DNA from: Pinus tabuliformis
Lineage: Eukaryota; Streptophyta; Pinopsida; Pinales; Pinaceae
Assembly: GCA_031772625.1 (NCBI GenBank)
Contig: CM062815.1
Location: 605,725,980 to 605,789,979 of the forward strand
Direction: 5' to 3'
DNA length: 64,000 nt
Of this stretch, positions 35,254 to 48,895 are shown piece after piece. Under the pieces are notes generated by a model. It was not told where the DNA came from. It ran no database searches and worked only from the letters and a program-made list of their open reading frames with translations. Positions within the stretch are counted from its first letter, which is position 1, and each line of letters opens with the position of its first letter. The position numbers were made by a program, and so were the translations under genes.

Positions 35254-38200
35254 CGGTATCAAAGCTAACACTATTTTTGGCTTCCCTCTCTACCTTGTAA
35301 CTCCCTTCTACCACTTTTTGTAGTCTTTCATATCTGCTCATCTCTTACATCATCTTATGTGAATTAAAATTCTCTAGAAATGCGTTGAACATCCACTGTA
35401 AGTGATAATTTTCTTTTATTCAGTTGTACAGTGAAATATATGGGAGATCGTTGAAGACTGAGGAGTGAGTTTGTGCATTGCTTGAGAGTACGAAAGTAGA
35501 AGCGTGGTGTTGTGACTGTGACAAAATTGAGATTTGTATTGGAACACCAGATAAACGAACTGCAGGACTCATTGGAAGAGCGGTTCGTATATCTGGAATC
35601 TAGGATTTCTGAAATGGAGATCAAATTGAAGAACATGATCTCCAGGATACGCACAAGCATTGAAAATAATGATGGAAATTAAGCCCCTTTATGCTTCAGC
35701 TACTGTTATGTTTTCAGTTCTCTCAGTCACTATATATATTGTTATATAAACTGTTGTCTCATGCATTTTCTTAATATCTAACGTTGTATTTTTTACTGTT
35801 TCTGCGTCATACTTAGCACCATACCGTCCGATTACCACTATTTATGCACAAACTACACTACGGCTCTGATACAGGGCCATACTGCCCCCATTCATATAAC
35901 GTTCTTTGTATACTTAATACTGCTCTCCACATACCTATACCGCTCTCCATATGAGTTAATCGTCGCTCCCCCATATGCTTCTAGCATTCTGTTTGGAACA
36001 CGCAACTCTTATAACACTGGTGTTTAGAACATCGCGACTCTTTTAACACTGGTGTCCCTACAGGCCAGCACATACCCCCTACCCCATATACCCCTACCCC
36101 ATATATCACCTTCCCCCAAATAACACCTCCCTCAAATATACCTCTGCCATATATCAAAATTAGATTTTCTTTTACCATTAGGAGTAAAATTTTGCAGCAG
36201 AAGTATTTTTCTACAGTACACAGATTTTACAATGCATTCATTGGTATCTATTATGGGAGTGGTTCTCAACGGGAAGGAGTACTATCTTGAGTGGTCTTGA
36301 AGATCAAACACACTCTCATTTTTAATGAGCTATGGAAAGGTGTTTGTGTTGGAGAAGGAGATAAAGAACCGAAAAAGTCTACCTTAGAAAAGGAATTTGC
36401 CATTTGAGAAAATAGAAACAGTAAGGCCTATGCCTTAATTGCAGCATCTGTAAATGAGGAGGTGAGTCACCATATTTCACCATTTTCAAATGATTTCGAA
36501 GCCTTACAAAAATTGAAGGAACTCTATGACTCGCACTCTGCACTTGAATTTGTTCAAATCATGATTAAATTGATTAGCCTTGAATTACAAAATCATGATC
36601 CTCTTGCTCTTGTATCAGAAGTAAAATTTATTATACATGATATCAAAGTCATTAATGTTGAACTAGACATTCCTCTGATAGCTTTTGTCAATGCACTTTA
36701 TCTCACTTATTCAAATTATCTTGAGTCATTGTAAGCAAATGGAAACCTCAAAGAAATTACCTTTGACTCCCCTGTGAATAAATTTGTTGAGAGAGATACA
36801 GATTTTTGGAATAAGACAGCTCCTTAGTCTTCTGAAGAGGTTTTGTCTCTTGCACATAGACAGAAGAATCTTGCTTAAGATTATTCAAGAGGCACAGGTG
36901 ATCGAAGAGGAAGAGGAAGAAGAAATTTCAGAGGCAGGGGGGCAGACACTCTCAAGGATAAAAGTCTGATTTGCATTGCATACGCTGCAATAAAGATGGA
37001 TCACATGATGCATCCACATGCAAGTTTCCTTGGGATAGAATTGAGCAGGAAAGAAATCAACCCAAAGGTAAAACTAATGACAAAGAGAAAGGTAAAGCAC
37101 ATGAATCTTCTCACTATGTTGTGGCATATTGTAATATTGGAGTAAACGAAGACTTCTTTAATTCTTCACTTGCTTCTTGGAAAAATGATTGGTTACTTGA
37201 TTCAGGAACAACTTTCCACATGAATTTTAGAAGAGATTTTTTTTGAAGAATTTAGTGACAATTTTGATGGAGTGGTATACTTTGTAGACAAAACAAAACT
37301 CAAACCATCAAGGCTTGGCACAATCAAGCTCAAGTTTCTTGGTCTTCCAGACTTTCTTCTGCATGATGTTTTATATCTCCCACAACTGAGGAGAAACTTG
37401 CTGTCCTTGGTCCATGTGTGCCAACAAGGACACTCCATTCATATTTTTGATTGCAAGGTTGAGGTGAGAAAAGCATAAGATCACTCACTTGTCACAACAA
37501 GGAGAGAAGAAGAAAGGCTTCTCAAGCTGCAAGGTACCTCTACTTGTGCACAAAAATTCTCATACAATTCTCGTTATGATGAAGGTACATTTCCATCAAA
37601 TTTATTATGGCATGCTAGGTTTGGACACTTGAACTATGAAAACCTTTGCTTGTTGAAGAAAAATGGTGTTACTGGTTTGCCTACAATTCCTAGGAAACTT
37701 AAGCAATGTGATGCTTACATTATAGGAAAGAATAGCAAACAGTGTTTTCATGATTCACATTCTAGAGCACATAGAAAACTTGAAATCATTCATTTAGATT
37801 TATGCGGTCCACTTCCTATTCCTTCTGCAAATGGAAATAAATATATGATGACAATTATTGATGACTACAACAGAATGTGTTGGGTTTATTTATTGAAGAA
37901 CAAATTTGATGATTTTCAAACATTCAAGAAATTTCATACATGGATTGAAAATGATGAACAATCTCATATTCACTCTATTCACACTAATAATGGAAAAGAA
38001 TACACTTCAAATGAATTTGAAAACTATCGTTTCCAACATGGGGTCAAACATAAAAAAATTGTGCCTTATAATCCCCAACAAAACAGAGTAAATGAAATAA
38101 CGTAAAATTGATATTTTGGGCTGATTCAATTATATGTGTTGTATATGTAAAGAATATATGTCCATCTAATGCTATTAGAAACAATACTCCTTATGAAATA

Positions 38201-40358
38201 TGGTATGGCCACATTCCTTAGGTAAAGCATCTCAAGGTCTTTAGTTCCACCTGTTATGCCTTGATACCAAAAGTACATAGAAATAAACTTGGTGCAAGGA
38301 GTCGTAAGTGTAACTTCTTGGGGTATTCAAATACCTCCAAAGCATATAATCTCTATGATGAAGTTAATAAAAATCTTGTTGTATCTAGAGATGTAATATT
38401 TCTTGAATCTTCCAAAGCTGACAATGTTGTTGAGCGACAACTTGATCACTTGGATAGATTCACAAATGAAAAATCATTTCAAGAATTTGATAATCAGATT
38501 CCACATCTTGAAGGAGGGATTCCTATACTGGATCAATCTATGGAATCTTCTTCTGAAGCACTCTCTCCCCCACATGAAACTCCAGCCACTGATGATACTT
38601 TGAGTGATGTGATTGATAAAATTGGGAGACTCAATCTTGATTTAGTCCAAACTCAATCAACTGAGCATACTAGACCATCTTAGAAAGGTACCCCAAAGTG
38701 GATGACAAGGAAACTTGAAAGTGTTCATCCTGATGAATTTGGAAAGACAAGAACAAAAAATTGAACCAAGCAAAATGGAGGGGATGTAGATGATTCTGAT
38801 TCACTTGTCGATATGGATGTTTCTTATGATTGTGAACTAAATTCATGATTTATGGAAATAAGCTATGAAAAAGGAGTGTGATTCCTTGATAAAGAATGGC
38901 ACTTCGAAGCTGGTTGATCCTCCATTGGGGACGAAAACAATTGGTTGCAAGTGGGTCTACAAAAACAAGTATAAAGTTGATGGATCACTTGACAAGAACA
39001 AATCTAGGCTTGTGGCAAAAGGTTTTGCACAAAAGGAAGGGGTCGATTATGAGGGGACCTTTTCCCCCACAACAGATGGGCTACCATCTGGACACTCTTT
39101 TCCATGGCAGCTTAGAATAATTAGAAAGTCCATCAAATGGATGTAAAAACTGCTTTCTTAAATGGAGATCTAAAAGAGAATGTTTTTATGTCCTAGCCTG
39201 AAGGATTTGCTGTGAAAGGACATGAACATAAAGTATGAAAACTTGAGAAATCCTTGTATGGCCTCAAGCAAGAACCATAAGCCTCGTATGAAAAATTAAC
39301 TAAGCAACTTTTGAAACTCAACTTCAAACATTATGATCTTGATGATGCAACTTTGTTTGTCAATAAAGTTGGAAAAACCGTTGTATATATTGTGGTATAT
39401 GTAGATGATATTTTGATGACAGGGAACAATGAGAGTTAAATTGCATCCATAAAGAAGGAATTGAAGAAAGGTTTTTAAATGACTGATTTGGGCTATGTTC
39501 ATTACTATCTTGGTATTGAAGTAATTCAACATCTAAAGTCTATATTCCTTTCTCAAAAGAAGTAAATTGGAGATCTATTGAAAAAGTTTGGCATGGATGA
39601 GTGCAATAATCTAACTACTCCAATGGAACAAAACTTAAAGCTCACATTAATTGAAGGAAAAGAATTAGAGGATGCAACAAAGTATAGACAACTTGTAGGA
39701 AGTCTCAACTACCTCACTACTACCAGAACATACATTTTGTTTGTTGCTGGAATCCTCTCCAGGTTTATGAAAAAGCATTGTGAGGGACATTGGTCTACTG
39801 CAAAAAGAGTTCTAAAGTACTTGAAGGGAACTCAAGACTTTGGACTCAAATATACACAAGTGGGTGGCTTAGCCTGATTGAATACTCTGATTCAGACTTC
39901 GATGGAGACAAAGAAACTGGGGCATCTAGTTCTGGTTATGCTATAAGTCTTGGATTAGGAGTTGTCTCCTAGAGATCACACAAACAATCAATTCCAAAGA
40001 TTCCACAACATAGGCAGAATATGTGGCAGCAGTTGAGGCAACAAAACAAATCATGTGGCTGACAAAAATTTTGGAAGATTTGCAAGTAAAATGAGTACAT
40101 TGAACTCCACTCATGATTGACAACACCTCTACAATAAAGTTGGCCAAGAGCCTAGAGTTTCATGATTGAATGAAACACATCAATACAAAATACCATATGA
40201 TTCAACATCATGTTGCGGCCAATACAATCCATCTACACCATTTTTCCACTAATGAGTAGATTGCAAACATCTTCACCAAAGTGCTTGGAACAGAAAATCT
40301 TGAAAGATTGGGAACGATGCTTGGAATCACCAACATCCCTTCAGATCAAGGGGGGGAA

Positions 40359-40536
40359 TGTTGACACCTAATCATGGGGATTGGGTGAACTGTTGTAAAT
40401 AATGTAAATAATAAATAATGGAAAAGGAAGAGTCATTGGGAGGTGAAACCCAAGAGTCACTCCCTCATGTACATAACTATGAACAATCTAAATGAATAAA
40501 CATATTTCATTTGAGGAGTTACCTCCTCGCCTGACA
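40359..40536 (+). mobile_element. C2 3' LTR
   Basis: Starts TGTTGACACC after the purine tract and ends GCCTGACA before the TATCC target duplication. Confidence 0.9.
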
Positions 40537-41919
40537 TATCCCATGGAATAGTCCATAAGGATGGGATAACAATGGAAACCATTACAACACGTTATCAATA
40601 AGGTAAGCACTAAAATAACCAAAATAGTTCAACTATCTTGGTACATGTGAAAGAAAACATGAAATAAAAACGTCCATAGAATAGTCTTACATACATTCAT
40701 AGTCCATGCATGGCGAACGTGTTGGCCTTAAAAGGCTTATTTTATTAAGGAAAAGTTCTAAGACACATGTTTACAATGTACATCATTAGCTCCAATAGTG
40801 GGACATTGGAGCCACTCCTTGCTCCTCAAAGAACTAGTTGGTCTCTCTAATGCCTTGCGGGAGGAGCCAAGGTGAAAATTTGTCTACTAAAATAATGAGG
40901 GGGTATATATAACCAAGGGGTTATGTTTTCCCCTTGTGACTCTTTGACTACCCTCATTACTATTCAAATTCCTATGACTTTTCAACTTACATGAATCTTC
41001 ATATTCATGTGTGTCCTTTGGAATTCCACATTACAATAAATTTGGATACAGTACACATGGTCCACAATAGTCATGTTTCTTGATGATGTGGCAATGTCAG
41101 GTCACTGTTGCTGCTAAGTGCTAGATGTCTTCTGGGATATGCTTTCTCTTATCCTCCGCATGGCTTGGTAATGTGAAGTCTTCAATGATCTTAAGTCTTG
41201 GATGATATTTGCAAACTTGTGTCCCTTTGCTTCCTCTTGATATATCCACTTGTGAGTTTAGCTGTAAGAGAGTCTTTAGGAATGCTTCCCTCCTCCTTTT
41301 CCTTCTTCATCATCTCGCCATGACTTGATAGTGTTCATGTTCCTACAATTCACTCATGATGGGATGACATCAATATGAAAATTCCCTAGTATAAGATGAT
41401 GAATTATTATCCATGAATTGAGCCCAGGGAAAGTAACAGGCTGGGAGAAAGGGTTGAATGATTACACATTATGCAATTCCAGTAGACAGGGGGAGAACTT
41501 GATCTATAAGATTGCGCAGTGCATAGTTCATGCAAACTAAGGGAAATTTTTTTGTAGCGACCATTGAGGGAAAATATTGCGCAGTTCAAGCAGGCAGTGG
41601 AGGTTGTGGGATGGGGCCTTGGGAGGAAAAAATGTGTAGTTTTAGGAGGTAAGGGGGATTTGGAAACAGAGAGCCCTGAAGGGAAAATCAACACATTTTT
41701 TTAAGGCAGTGAGCTCCAGATGAGGGAAGGGCATTGGAGGAAGCATCTGCACAGTTTTGGAGGCCAATGGAGGCTGGGCTCTTTGCGCATTGCCTAGTTC
41801 TAGAAGGAAAGGGAAAATCATGAGGGTTGAAGGTACGAAGTGCGTAGTTCAAGACAGACTGGGAGGAACAAGTACACAATTTTGGAGGTCAAGGGAGGTT
41901 GTTGGACTCCAGAATTGCA
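40537..41919 (-). mobile_element. E1 left LTR, remainder
   Basis: Aligns with 51745-53190 throughout, with shared landmarks CTCCTTCCC-type tracts, TATATATAACCAAGGGG (promoter, read on the minus strand), GCATGGCTTGGTAATGTGAAG and the TTGCGCAGTT blocks. In element sense the TATA box and the CTCCTCAAAGAACTAGTTG region form U3 and R. Confidence 0.75.
41400..41919. repeat. Degenerate TTGCGCAGTT tandem blocks in the E1 left LTR
   Basis: About nine blocks of the type TGCGCAGTTCAAGCAGGC then GGGAGG occur at ~55-65-base spacing. Homologous blocks are at 52680-53320 and, inverted, at 7360-8950. Confidence 0.65.
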
Positions 41920-43053
41920 AGCCAAAATTTTGGAGGGTGTTGTAGCAACTACAACACTTGGCAACACATTGGTTGAACTCCAACTTCTCTGTCTTAGTTA
42001 GTTTCTTCTGTGAAGGGCCTTGGTTCCTTAGGGAATATTAACTCATCGTGCAGATCACTGTGGTATTCCCACTTACGCCATGGGCATACATGGTTCCCTC
42101 TTTACCTTCTGAGTTGAACACAACATAAGATTCAACGTAATCATAATGTTTTGAGTTGGGAACGGTAGTCTAGCTTGCGATCTTAAGAATTTTAGAGTAT
42201 ATTTTTTCATCTCTAGTGTTACTCTGCTACCAGTAGGCATGGAAAGTATTGTGATGGAGTCATGCAGGAACATAAACATTTCTTTACTGTTGGTAAGCTC
42301 AGACAGTACCCCGACAGAGTTGCTTGATTCACCTCTCTTCACAGGAAGTCCTTCTCTTCTTTCACCTTTATTTATTTATTTAAAGAGAACTGTGCATCGA
42401 CAATTATTTATTTTTGGGTGGAAGATGGATCCCAAATTATTGAGAGAAGAAGAGGTTATTCCTTCATAGAAGCATATATAGACCTTTGATTTAGGTTTTC
42501 TTATTTAGATTTTTCCCCTTCTCTGTTTCTACTAATTGGATAATCTTGAGAACACCAATAGAAAATTTGAGTATATTCATGAAGTTATCAGACTAGATGT
42601 GGGTTCATGGTTGGACCAAAAATCTCCTTACGGACGGATCGTATTTTCCATTAGAACTTCATCAGCCAAAAGATGTAACCAACACAAGGAAGATGGATAA
42701 AAGGCTAGCCAAATGTTGAAGTGTCACAAGAATCTTTATAGTTCAGCCACACACATACTAAGAAGCCAAAATAGGTTTTGACACAACACTTACCCGCTTG
42801 ATGAAAAGGAAAGGAGAAACTCAACAAGAAAGAAAAAATATGAAAATAAAGAAAACAAGCAATAGGGAAACAAAAACAAAAGAGAAGAAAAAGAAATTGC
42901 TAAAGAAAATGTGATGTAGAACCAAAATAAGGAAACGAGGAAAGACTACAGGGAACGAGTGTAGAATGAGTGCAAGAGAGGGAAAAATAGGATGCATCTA
43001 ATCCTACTCCTAACCTAACAACTAGAAGGTCGGGGTCACATATAATGAAATTT
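41920..43053 (-). mobile_element. E1 3' non-coding region
   Basis: Lies between the end of the gag-like frame and the downstream LTR in element sense. It has a long A/G-rich tract (42780-42990 on the + strand) and no coding content, and matches E2 6340-7360 in reverse complement. Confidence 0.5.
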
Positions 43054-43330
43054 CTAGTGAAGCCACTGTAGTTGTTCCTGACCTACATTCACAAAGATAT
43101 GAAGAATGGAAGGGTGCTCTATGTTTTCACTGTTTTCAATCTGATCATGGACAACCTCACCACCTTGGAATAACTGATTAGATGAAGAAACTGAAGAGCA
43201 TGGAGTATCTTTGTCACAGGTAGATGCATAGAGGTAGTGATGTGAAGAGGAAGTTTCGATATGAACATCTTCTTTGACTGAATCATATTTTGGATCAAAG
43301 GTAAGATCTTCATGAGAAACCAAAAGATCA
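43054..43330 (-). mobile_element. E1 gag-like acidic C-terminal segment
   Basis: Open acidic sequence (SNQLFQGGEVVHDQIENSEN) resumes on the other side of chromovirus G; the same frame style is seen at 49229-49376. I do not recognise a domain. It is the tail of the gag-like region of E1. Confidence 0.5.
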
Positions 43331-43663
43331 TGTTATGAAACCAACTCACAAAAAGATAGAAAAGATAGATCAACGCCCTAGAATTCAACCTCTTCAATGG
43401 GGCAACTTCCTTTACATTACACAAATGAACAATTCTTGGATGATTCAAATGACAAAACCTCCTTTCTATATATAGGTGTCTATGGGGTCACAATATAACC
43501 AGGCCTACCTAACAATAATAATATAAAGACACAAAAATAACAATAGAGGGATTCTATGGGGCACAATAATAACAATATGGGGACAATAGGGGCACAATAA
43601 TAACAATAAGGGATACAACGACAATAGTAATGGGGGGATCACTAATATTATAGGGACCTAACA
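43331..43663 (-). mobile_element. G 3' LTR
   Basis: 333 bp, adjacent to the purine tract (43664-43677, read GAAGGAGAGGGGCA on the minus strand). Confidence 0.92.
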
Positions 43664-46600
43664 TGCCCCTCTCCTTCAAAAAAGTGTTGTCCTCAACGCT
43701 TGAGTAGTTCTGGATGCTTCTATATAAAATTCTCATCCTCCCATGTGGAATCTTCAATGGGTAAGTTCTTCCACTTGATGAGATACTCTGAAATTGATCT
43801 ATTTCATAGCTGTCAAGTTCTTGTTTCTTTGACTGCTTCAGGTTCCAATATGATTTTTCCTTCCTCATCAAGCTCTCGCAATATTGTCTGATCTGGAAGT
43901 TTGTCATCTCTAACCTTCTTTAAGCATGAAACATGGAAAACTAGGTGCACTCAAGAAGTTGTAGGAAGCTCCAATTTGTATACCATAGTACCTATCTTTT
44001 GCAACACCTTGTACGGACCATAATAATTTGGTGATAATTTGTTATCCTTCTTAGCTTTCTTGAGGGACATTTGTTTATATGGTTGTAGCTGTAGGAATAC
44101 CCAATAACCTACATCAAAACTTCTTTCGCTACGATGTTGATCTGCCTGCTGTTTCATTCTATTATGTATCAAGGTGAGGTTATCCTTTAAGAGTTGGAGA
44201 ACTTGTTGCTGATGCTCGATGTGATATTCCACTGCTTGAACCTCATAATTTTCTCTTAAATATGATGTGATGGATGGTCGATGATATCCATAAAGTGCCA
44301 TAAATGGGGTCATTTTTGTTGCAGTATGGAAGGAAGTGTTATACCACCATTCAGCCAGAGGCAACCATTTGACCCATTGTGTCTATTTATCAGATACAAA
44401 GCAATGAAGATATCCTTCCAAACATTTGTTTACTATCTCAGTTTTCCCATCAGATTGAGGATGATAATATGAGCTATGAGCTAACTAAGTACCAAGACAA
44501 GAAAATAATTTTGTCCAAAAATTTCCAGTGAAAATGGGATCTCTGTCACTTACAATAATCTTTGGGTTTCCATGTAGCTTTTGAATTGTTTCCATAAATG
44601 CAGTAGAAATCGTACTCACTTTAAATGGATGAGATAATGCACAAAAATGTGCATACTTGGTAAGATTGTCCACTACCACCACGATAACACTCTTTCCTTC
44701 GGACTTGGGTAAACCTGTGATAAAATCCATTGAAACCTCCTCCCAACATTGGCTTGGAATGGATAAAGGTTGTAATTGTCCTAGAGTCTTAATTGTTTCA
44801 ACTTTATTTTTTTGGAAAACCAAACATTTCTCCATAAACTTTTGAATATCCAATTTAAGGCCATCCCAAAAAAAATTCTTCTTAACCTTGTGGTAGGTTT
44901 TTGGAAATCCTGAGTGCCCTCCTAAGGGAGAGGTGTGCAATTCCCTAAGAATCTTTTGTTTGAGTTGGGAATTCTTACATAGGTATACCCGATCCTTGTA
45001 CCATAATGAATCATTTTTCTAGATAAATGTATCAGATGTATTGGGATCTTGTTGTATCTTTTGAATGAGTGCCCACACTTCCTCGTCATTCTTCCATTCA
45101 TCCCTTGCTTCGTTTATCCAATCTGGTTGGATAATAGGAATGGCACAAAGAAATGCTTCCACATCCTCATCCTTTCTTGAGAGTGCATCTGCCACAACAT
45201 TTTGCCTACCTTTTTATAGATGTTTTCAAAGTCATAACCCAACATCCTTGTGACCCATTTTTGATGCTCTTCTGAAGATAATCTTTGTTCTAAAAAGTAT
45301 TTAAGACTATCATGATCTGTTTTTACCTTGAAGTGTCTTCCCATTAGGTAGGGTCGCCATTTCTTAAGTGCGTGTAGTATTGCCAACATTTCCTTATCAT
45401 AAATAGCTTTGTGTAAATACTTTCCTTTGATTGGATGACTTTTGGAAGCAATGGGTCTATCTTCTTGCATTAAAACAACACCGATTCGATTTCTTGAGGC
45501 ATCACATTCCACAATAAAGGTTTTTGTGAAGTCCGTTGTAGCTAAGATTGGTGCTTGGCACTTTGCATCTTTAAGATGTTCAAAGGCCTTCATTGCTTCT
45601 GGAGTCCATGAAAATGCATCTTTCTCCAATAATGTTGTTAGAGGTGTTGTTATTCTCCCGTAATTCTTAACAAACTTGTGATAATACCCTTTCAACCCGA
45701 GAAATCCTCGTAGATGCTTTATGGATGTGGGGATTTTCCATTCTTTAATGGTTTTAATTTTGCTAGGGTCTACCTTAACACCTTCATGAGATACAATATG
45801 ACCCAGATATTCCACCTCTTGTACTCCAAAGAAACATTTGGAGATTTTTGCATATAATTGTTTCTCCTCCAATAGTTTGAGCACCATGTCAACATGTTGG
45901 ACATGATCCTTCCAAGACTTGTTGTAGATTACTATATCATCAAAAAACACTAACACAAATTTTCTAAGGAAGGGTTTGAAAATGGAATTCATCAAACCTT
46001 GAAATGTAGAAGGTGCATTAGTAAGGCCAAAAGGCATGACCAAAAATTCATAATGACCCTCATGAGTTCTAAATGTTGTTTTTGGAATGTCTTCAGTCTT
46101 CATTCTAATTTGATGATATCTTAAACAAAGATCCAACTTGGTGAAGTAAATTGATCCATGAAATTTATCCAATAAATCATCAATGACAGGAATGGGAAAT
46201 TTATCTTTAATAGTGATCTTCTATATCTCCCTATAATTTGGACACATGTGCCATGATCCATCCTTCTTGTGAACTAATACTACTGGAGCAGAGAAAGAAC
46301 TTTGACTAGGTTGAATTATACTAGCCTCTAGGATTTCTGCAGCCATACATTCAATTTCACTCTTTTGGGCATAGGGATATCTATACGTCCTGATGTTTGA
46401 GGAACACTTCTTGGAATCAAATGAATAGCATGATCATGATCACGAATAGGTGGGAGACCTTTGGGAGTATCAAATATCTTGGAATGATTGTCCAAGAATT
46501 TTTGGAGATTTGGAGAAATAGATGATTTCGATGTGGGAACCTCTAGCGAACATAATTGTGCAATTACACCTCGTTGTTCCTTCTTTAGAAGCTTTTTCAT

Positions 46601-47819
46601 ACCATTAGAGCTGATTATATTTCCCAGCTTCCCTGCAATACCCCTTAATTCAACTTCCTTTCCTTCCGCAGAAAATTTCATGAAAATTTCTTGTAAATTA
46701 AAAGCTATTGTACCCAAGGATTGTAGCCATTGGACTCCTAGTACAACATCACCACCACCCATTGGAATGGGAAGCATTGGGCTATCCAATACATATTCTC
46801 CCATGGATAACTTGATATTATGGCACTTTCCAGAGAAATTTATGGTTCCTCCACTTGCAACCATCACTTGACACTCTGGTATTGGATATAGGAAGCAATT
46901 CAATTCTTTTGCTATTTTACAATGAATAAAATTATGAGTACTTCCCAAATTAATCAACACTATTACCTTTTTCTTCTTGATATGTCTTTCTATCTTGATA
47001 GTTTGAGGAGTGGTAATTCTAGCCAATGCATTACAAGATATGGTCAGATTCATTTCTTCTTTATCTAGGGTTTTTTCTTGGAGTATATCCTCTTCTTTTG
47101 ACATTTCTTGTTCCTTTTCTTCCTCCTCTTCACAATCTATGTAGAATGATTTCTTCTCAACACACTTATGACCTTTAGTGTATTTGTTATCACAACTGTA
47201 ACAAAGCCCTTTTACTCTTTTTTATTCCAATTGTTGTGGTGTCAACCTTGTAGGTTGTGGAAGGCTAGGGGAAAAAACACTTCCATCTTTATAATTGTGA
47301 GTGGTAGGTTTCTTGGTTGCTATAATTTTTCTTTCCATTTTTCTTGCTAACGTGAATGCCTTCTCCAATGAATTAGGTTCCAAAATGCGAACCTCATGTT
47401 GGATATTATCCTTTAAAGTCCCTATGAAAACATCAATCCTATGGTCCTCTAGAATATGTTTTACCCTTATGTTCAAGTTTTGGAAGTCCTCAATGTGCTC
47501 CATCATTGAACCCTTTTGTTTGATATTTATCAATTGGCTAAAAAAGGTGTTGCTTTTTGTATCCTCATAATGTGCTATCATTTCTTCCATAAAAATTGCC
47601 CAAGTGACAACTTGTTTATGAGAGCAAAGCCATCGATACCATACAAATTGATTTGGTTCCAAATATAAAGTTGCAATATGTACCTTTTGTGTGTTTTTCA
47701 CATTATGGAGATCGAAAAATTTCTCCATTTGTAGTATCCATGTTCCGAGATCCTTGCCATCAAACTTCCTCATATAGATTTTTGGAACATGGTGGGTATT
47801 CAATCCTTTCACCATTAGT

Positions 47820-48113
47820 GACCATTTCTTCTAGAAACTTATTCATATTTATCTTCAATTCTTCCATCTTATCATTCATGTCATTCATCTTAGTGTCCAT
47901 GCCATTCATCTTAGCTTTCCTATTAGCATCCATGCCATCCATCTTAGCTTCCACACCGTCCATCTCAGTCTCCACACTGTCAATCTTAGCTTCCAAGTCA
48001 TTCATCTTAGCTTCTACATATTTCTTTAAACCATCCATATTAGCTTCTACATCTTTCTTTAAACCATCCATCTTATTTTCTGTTACCTTTTGTGTGAGTG
48101 AAATTTGTTGCAC
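47820..48113 (-). repeat. Internally repeated coiled-coil coding segment at the head of G gag
   Basis: The DNA is a degenerate tandem repeat (CCATCTTAGCTTC and variants) with 21- and 33-base spacing. In translation it gives KMDGLKK / AKMNDLEAKIDS / AKMDGMDANRKA-type heptad and 11-residue repeats, a strongly predicted coiled coil. Such N-terminal coils in Gag help particle assembly; the length variation of the repeats is what replication slippage would give. Confidence 0.75.
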
Positions 48114-48895
48114 TTGGTTCGTAATATTGATATATCATGTTGTATTTCTTCCTCTTCTTCATGAGTCATGCTAGAGATTTCAGGTTGCTTACTAGGTGTT
48201 TCCATTTTCTTTCTTCGGGGCATCAATTACCAATAATACTGCTTCACTATGCCCTTTGAATTCCTTCAAACTAATTTTTCAAACCAAGCTTATGCAAAAT
48301 CTGAAAAAATACACACCTTTTTTCACTTGTAGGAGCTCGATATTGAATCTGATGTACCTCTATAATTTTGGATCTCCCAGTTATGAAATCATGACCTGCA
48401 GTAGTCCTTTGCATCCTCTTTCCAATGCCACAAGTCTGATCAAAATTGGATTATCGAAGGAAGAGTTATGCCAAATCTCCCACGGTGACCTGATTATAGA
48501 CTAGTTCAGTAGAGCAAACTTGTACGATGTGCCACATGTCACTGTTTTGACCTTAGTACCTGAAATTGGTACACAAAAAATTATAGGCCATCCTCTTTCT
48601 AAAACTTCTTACGAGATTTCAATCTAATGCTCAAAACAAAAGTTATGATGATTTTCCCCAGGTCACTTGTTTGGAATGTAATTCGGGAGTATGCAAAAAT
48701 GCCAAATTCCTCAGATCATATCTCCGAAAATATAGCATGAAAATCTCTGAAATTTGGACCTGAAGTTCAGAATTATTTCATCCCAAATGGGTTTTTTTAG
48801 CTTCTGAAACATCGCAGAAAAAATGTTATAGCGAAAATGGCACGATGACCTATTTGGAGTAGCAAAACCCTAGAATCCAAAGCTCTGATACCAAA

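Larger units (their letters stand above)
35076..40536 (+). mobile_element. Copia element C2 with short (178-bp) LTRs
   Basis: LTRs at 35076-35253 and 40359-40536 are equal in length and about 9% different. Flanks carry TATCC on both sides (35071-35075 and 40537-40541), a 5-bp target duplication. Parts are a primer site (CGGTATCAAAGC, 35254-35265), gag (about 36230-36960), nucleocapsid knuckle (36977-37021), protease DSGTTFH near 37197, integrase (about 37620-38110, IHLDLCGPLPIP, IIDDYNRMCWVYLL), RT (38865-39520, [15 protein letters not shown] and VVYVDDILMTG), RNase H (39578-40330) and a purine tract (40348-40358). Broken in about ten places, but all parts are in order. It sits inside an E1 LTR and is therefore younger than E1; at a slow conifer-like rate 9% suggests some tens of millions of years. 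Confidence 0.9.

Noticed and set aside
48113-48174. + strand 173-codon frame at 47653-48174, rich in Ser, Ile and Leu
   Set aside because: Antisense of the chromovirus coiled-coil and gag coding sequence; its repeats mirror the sense repeats.
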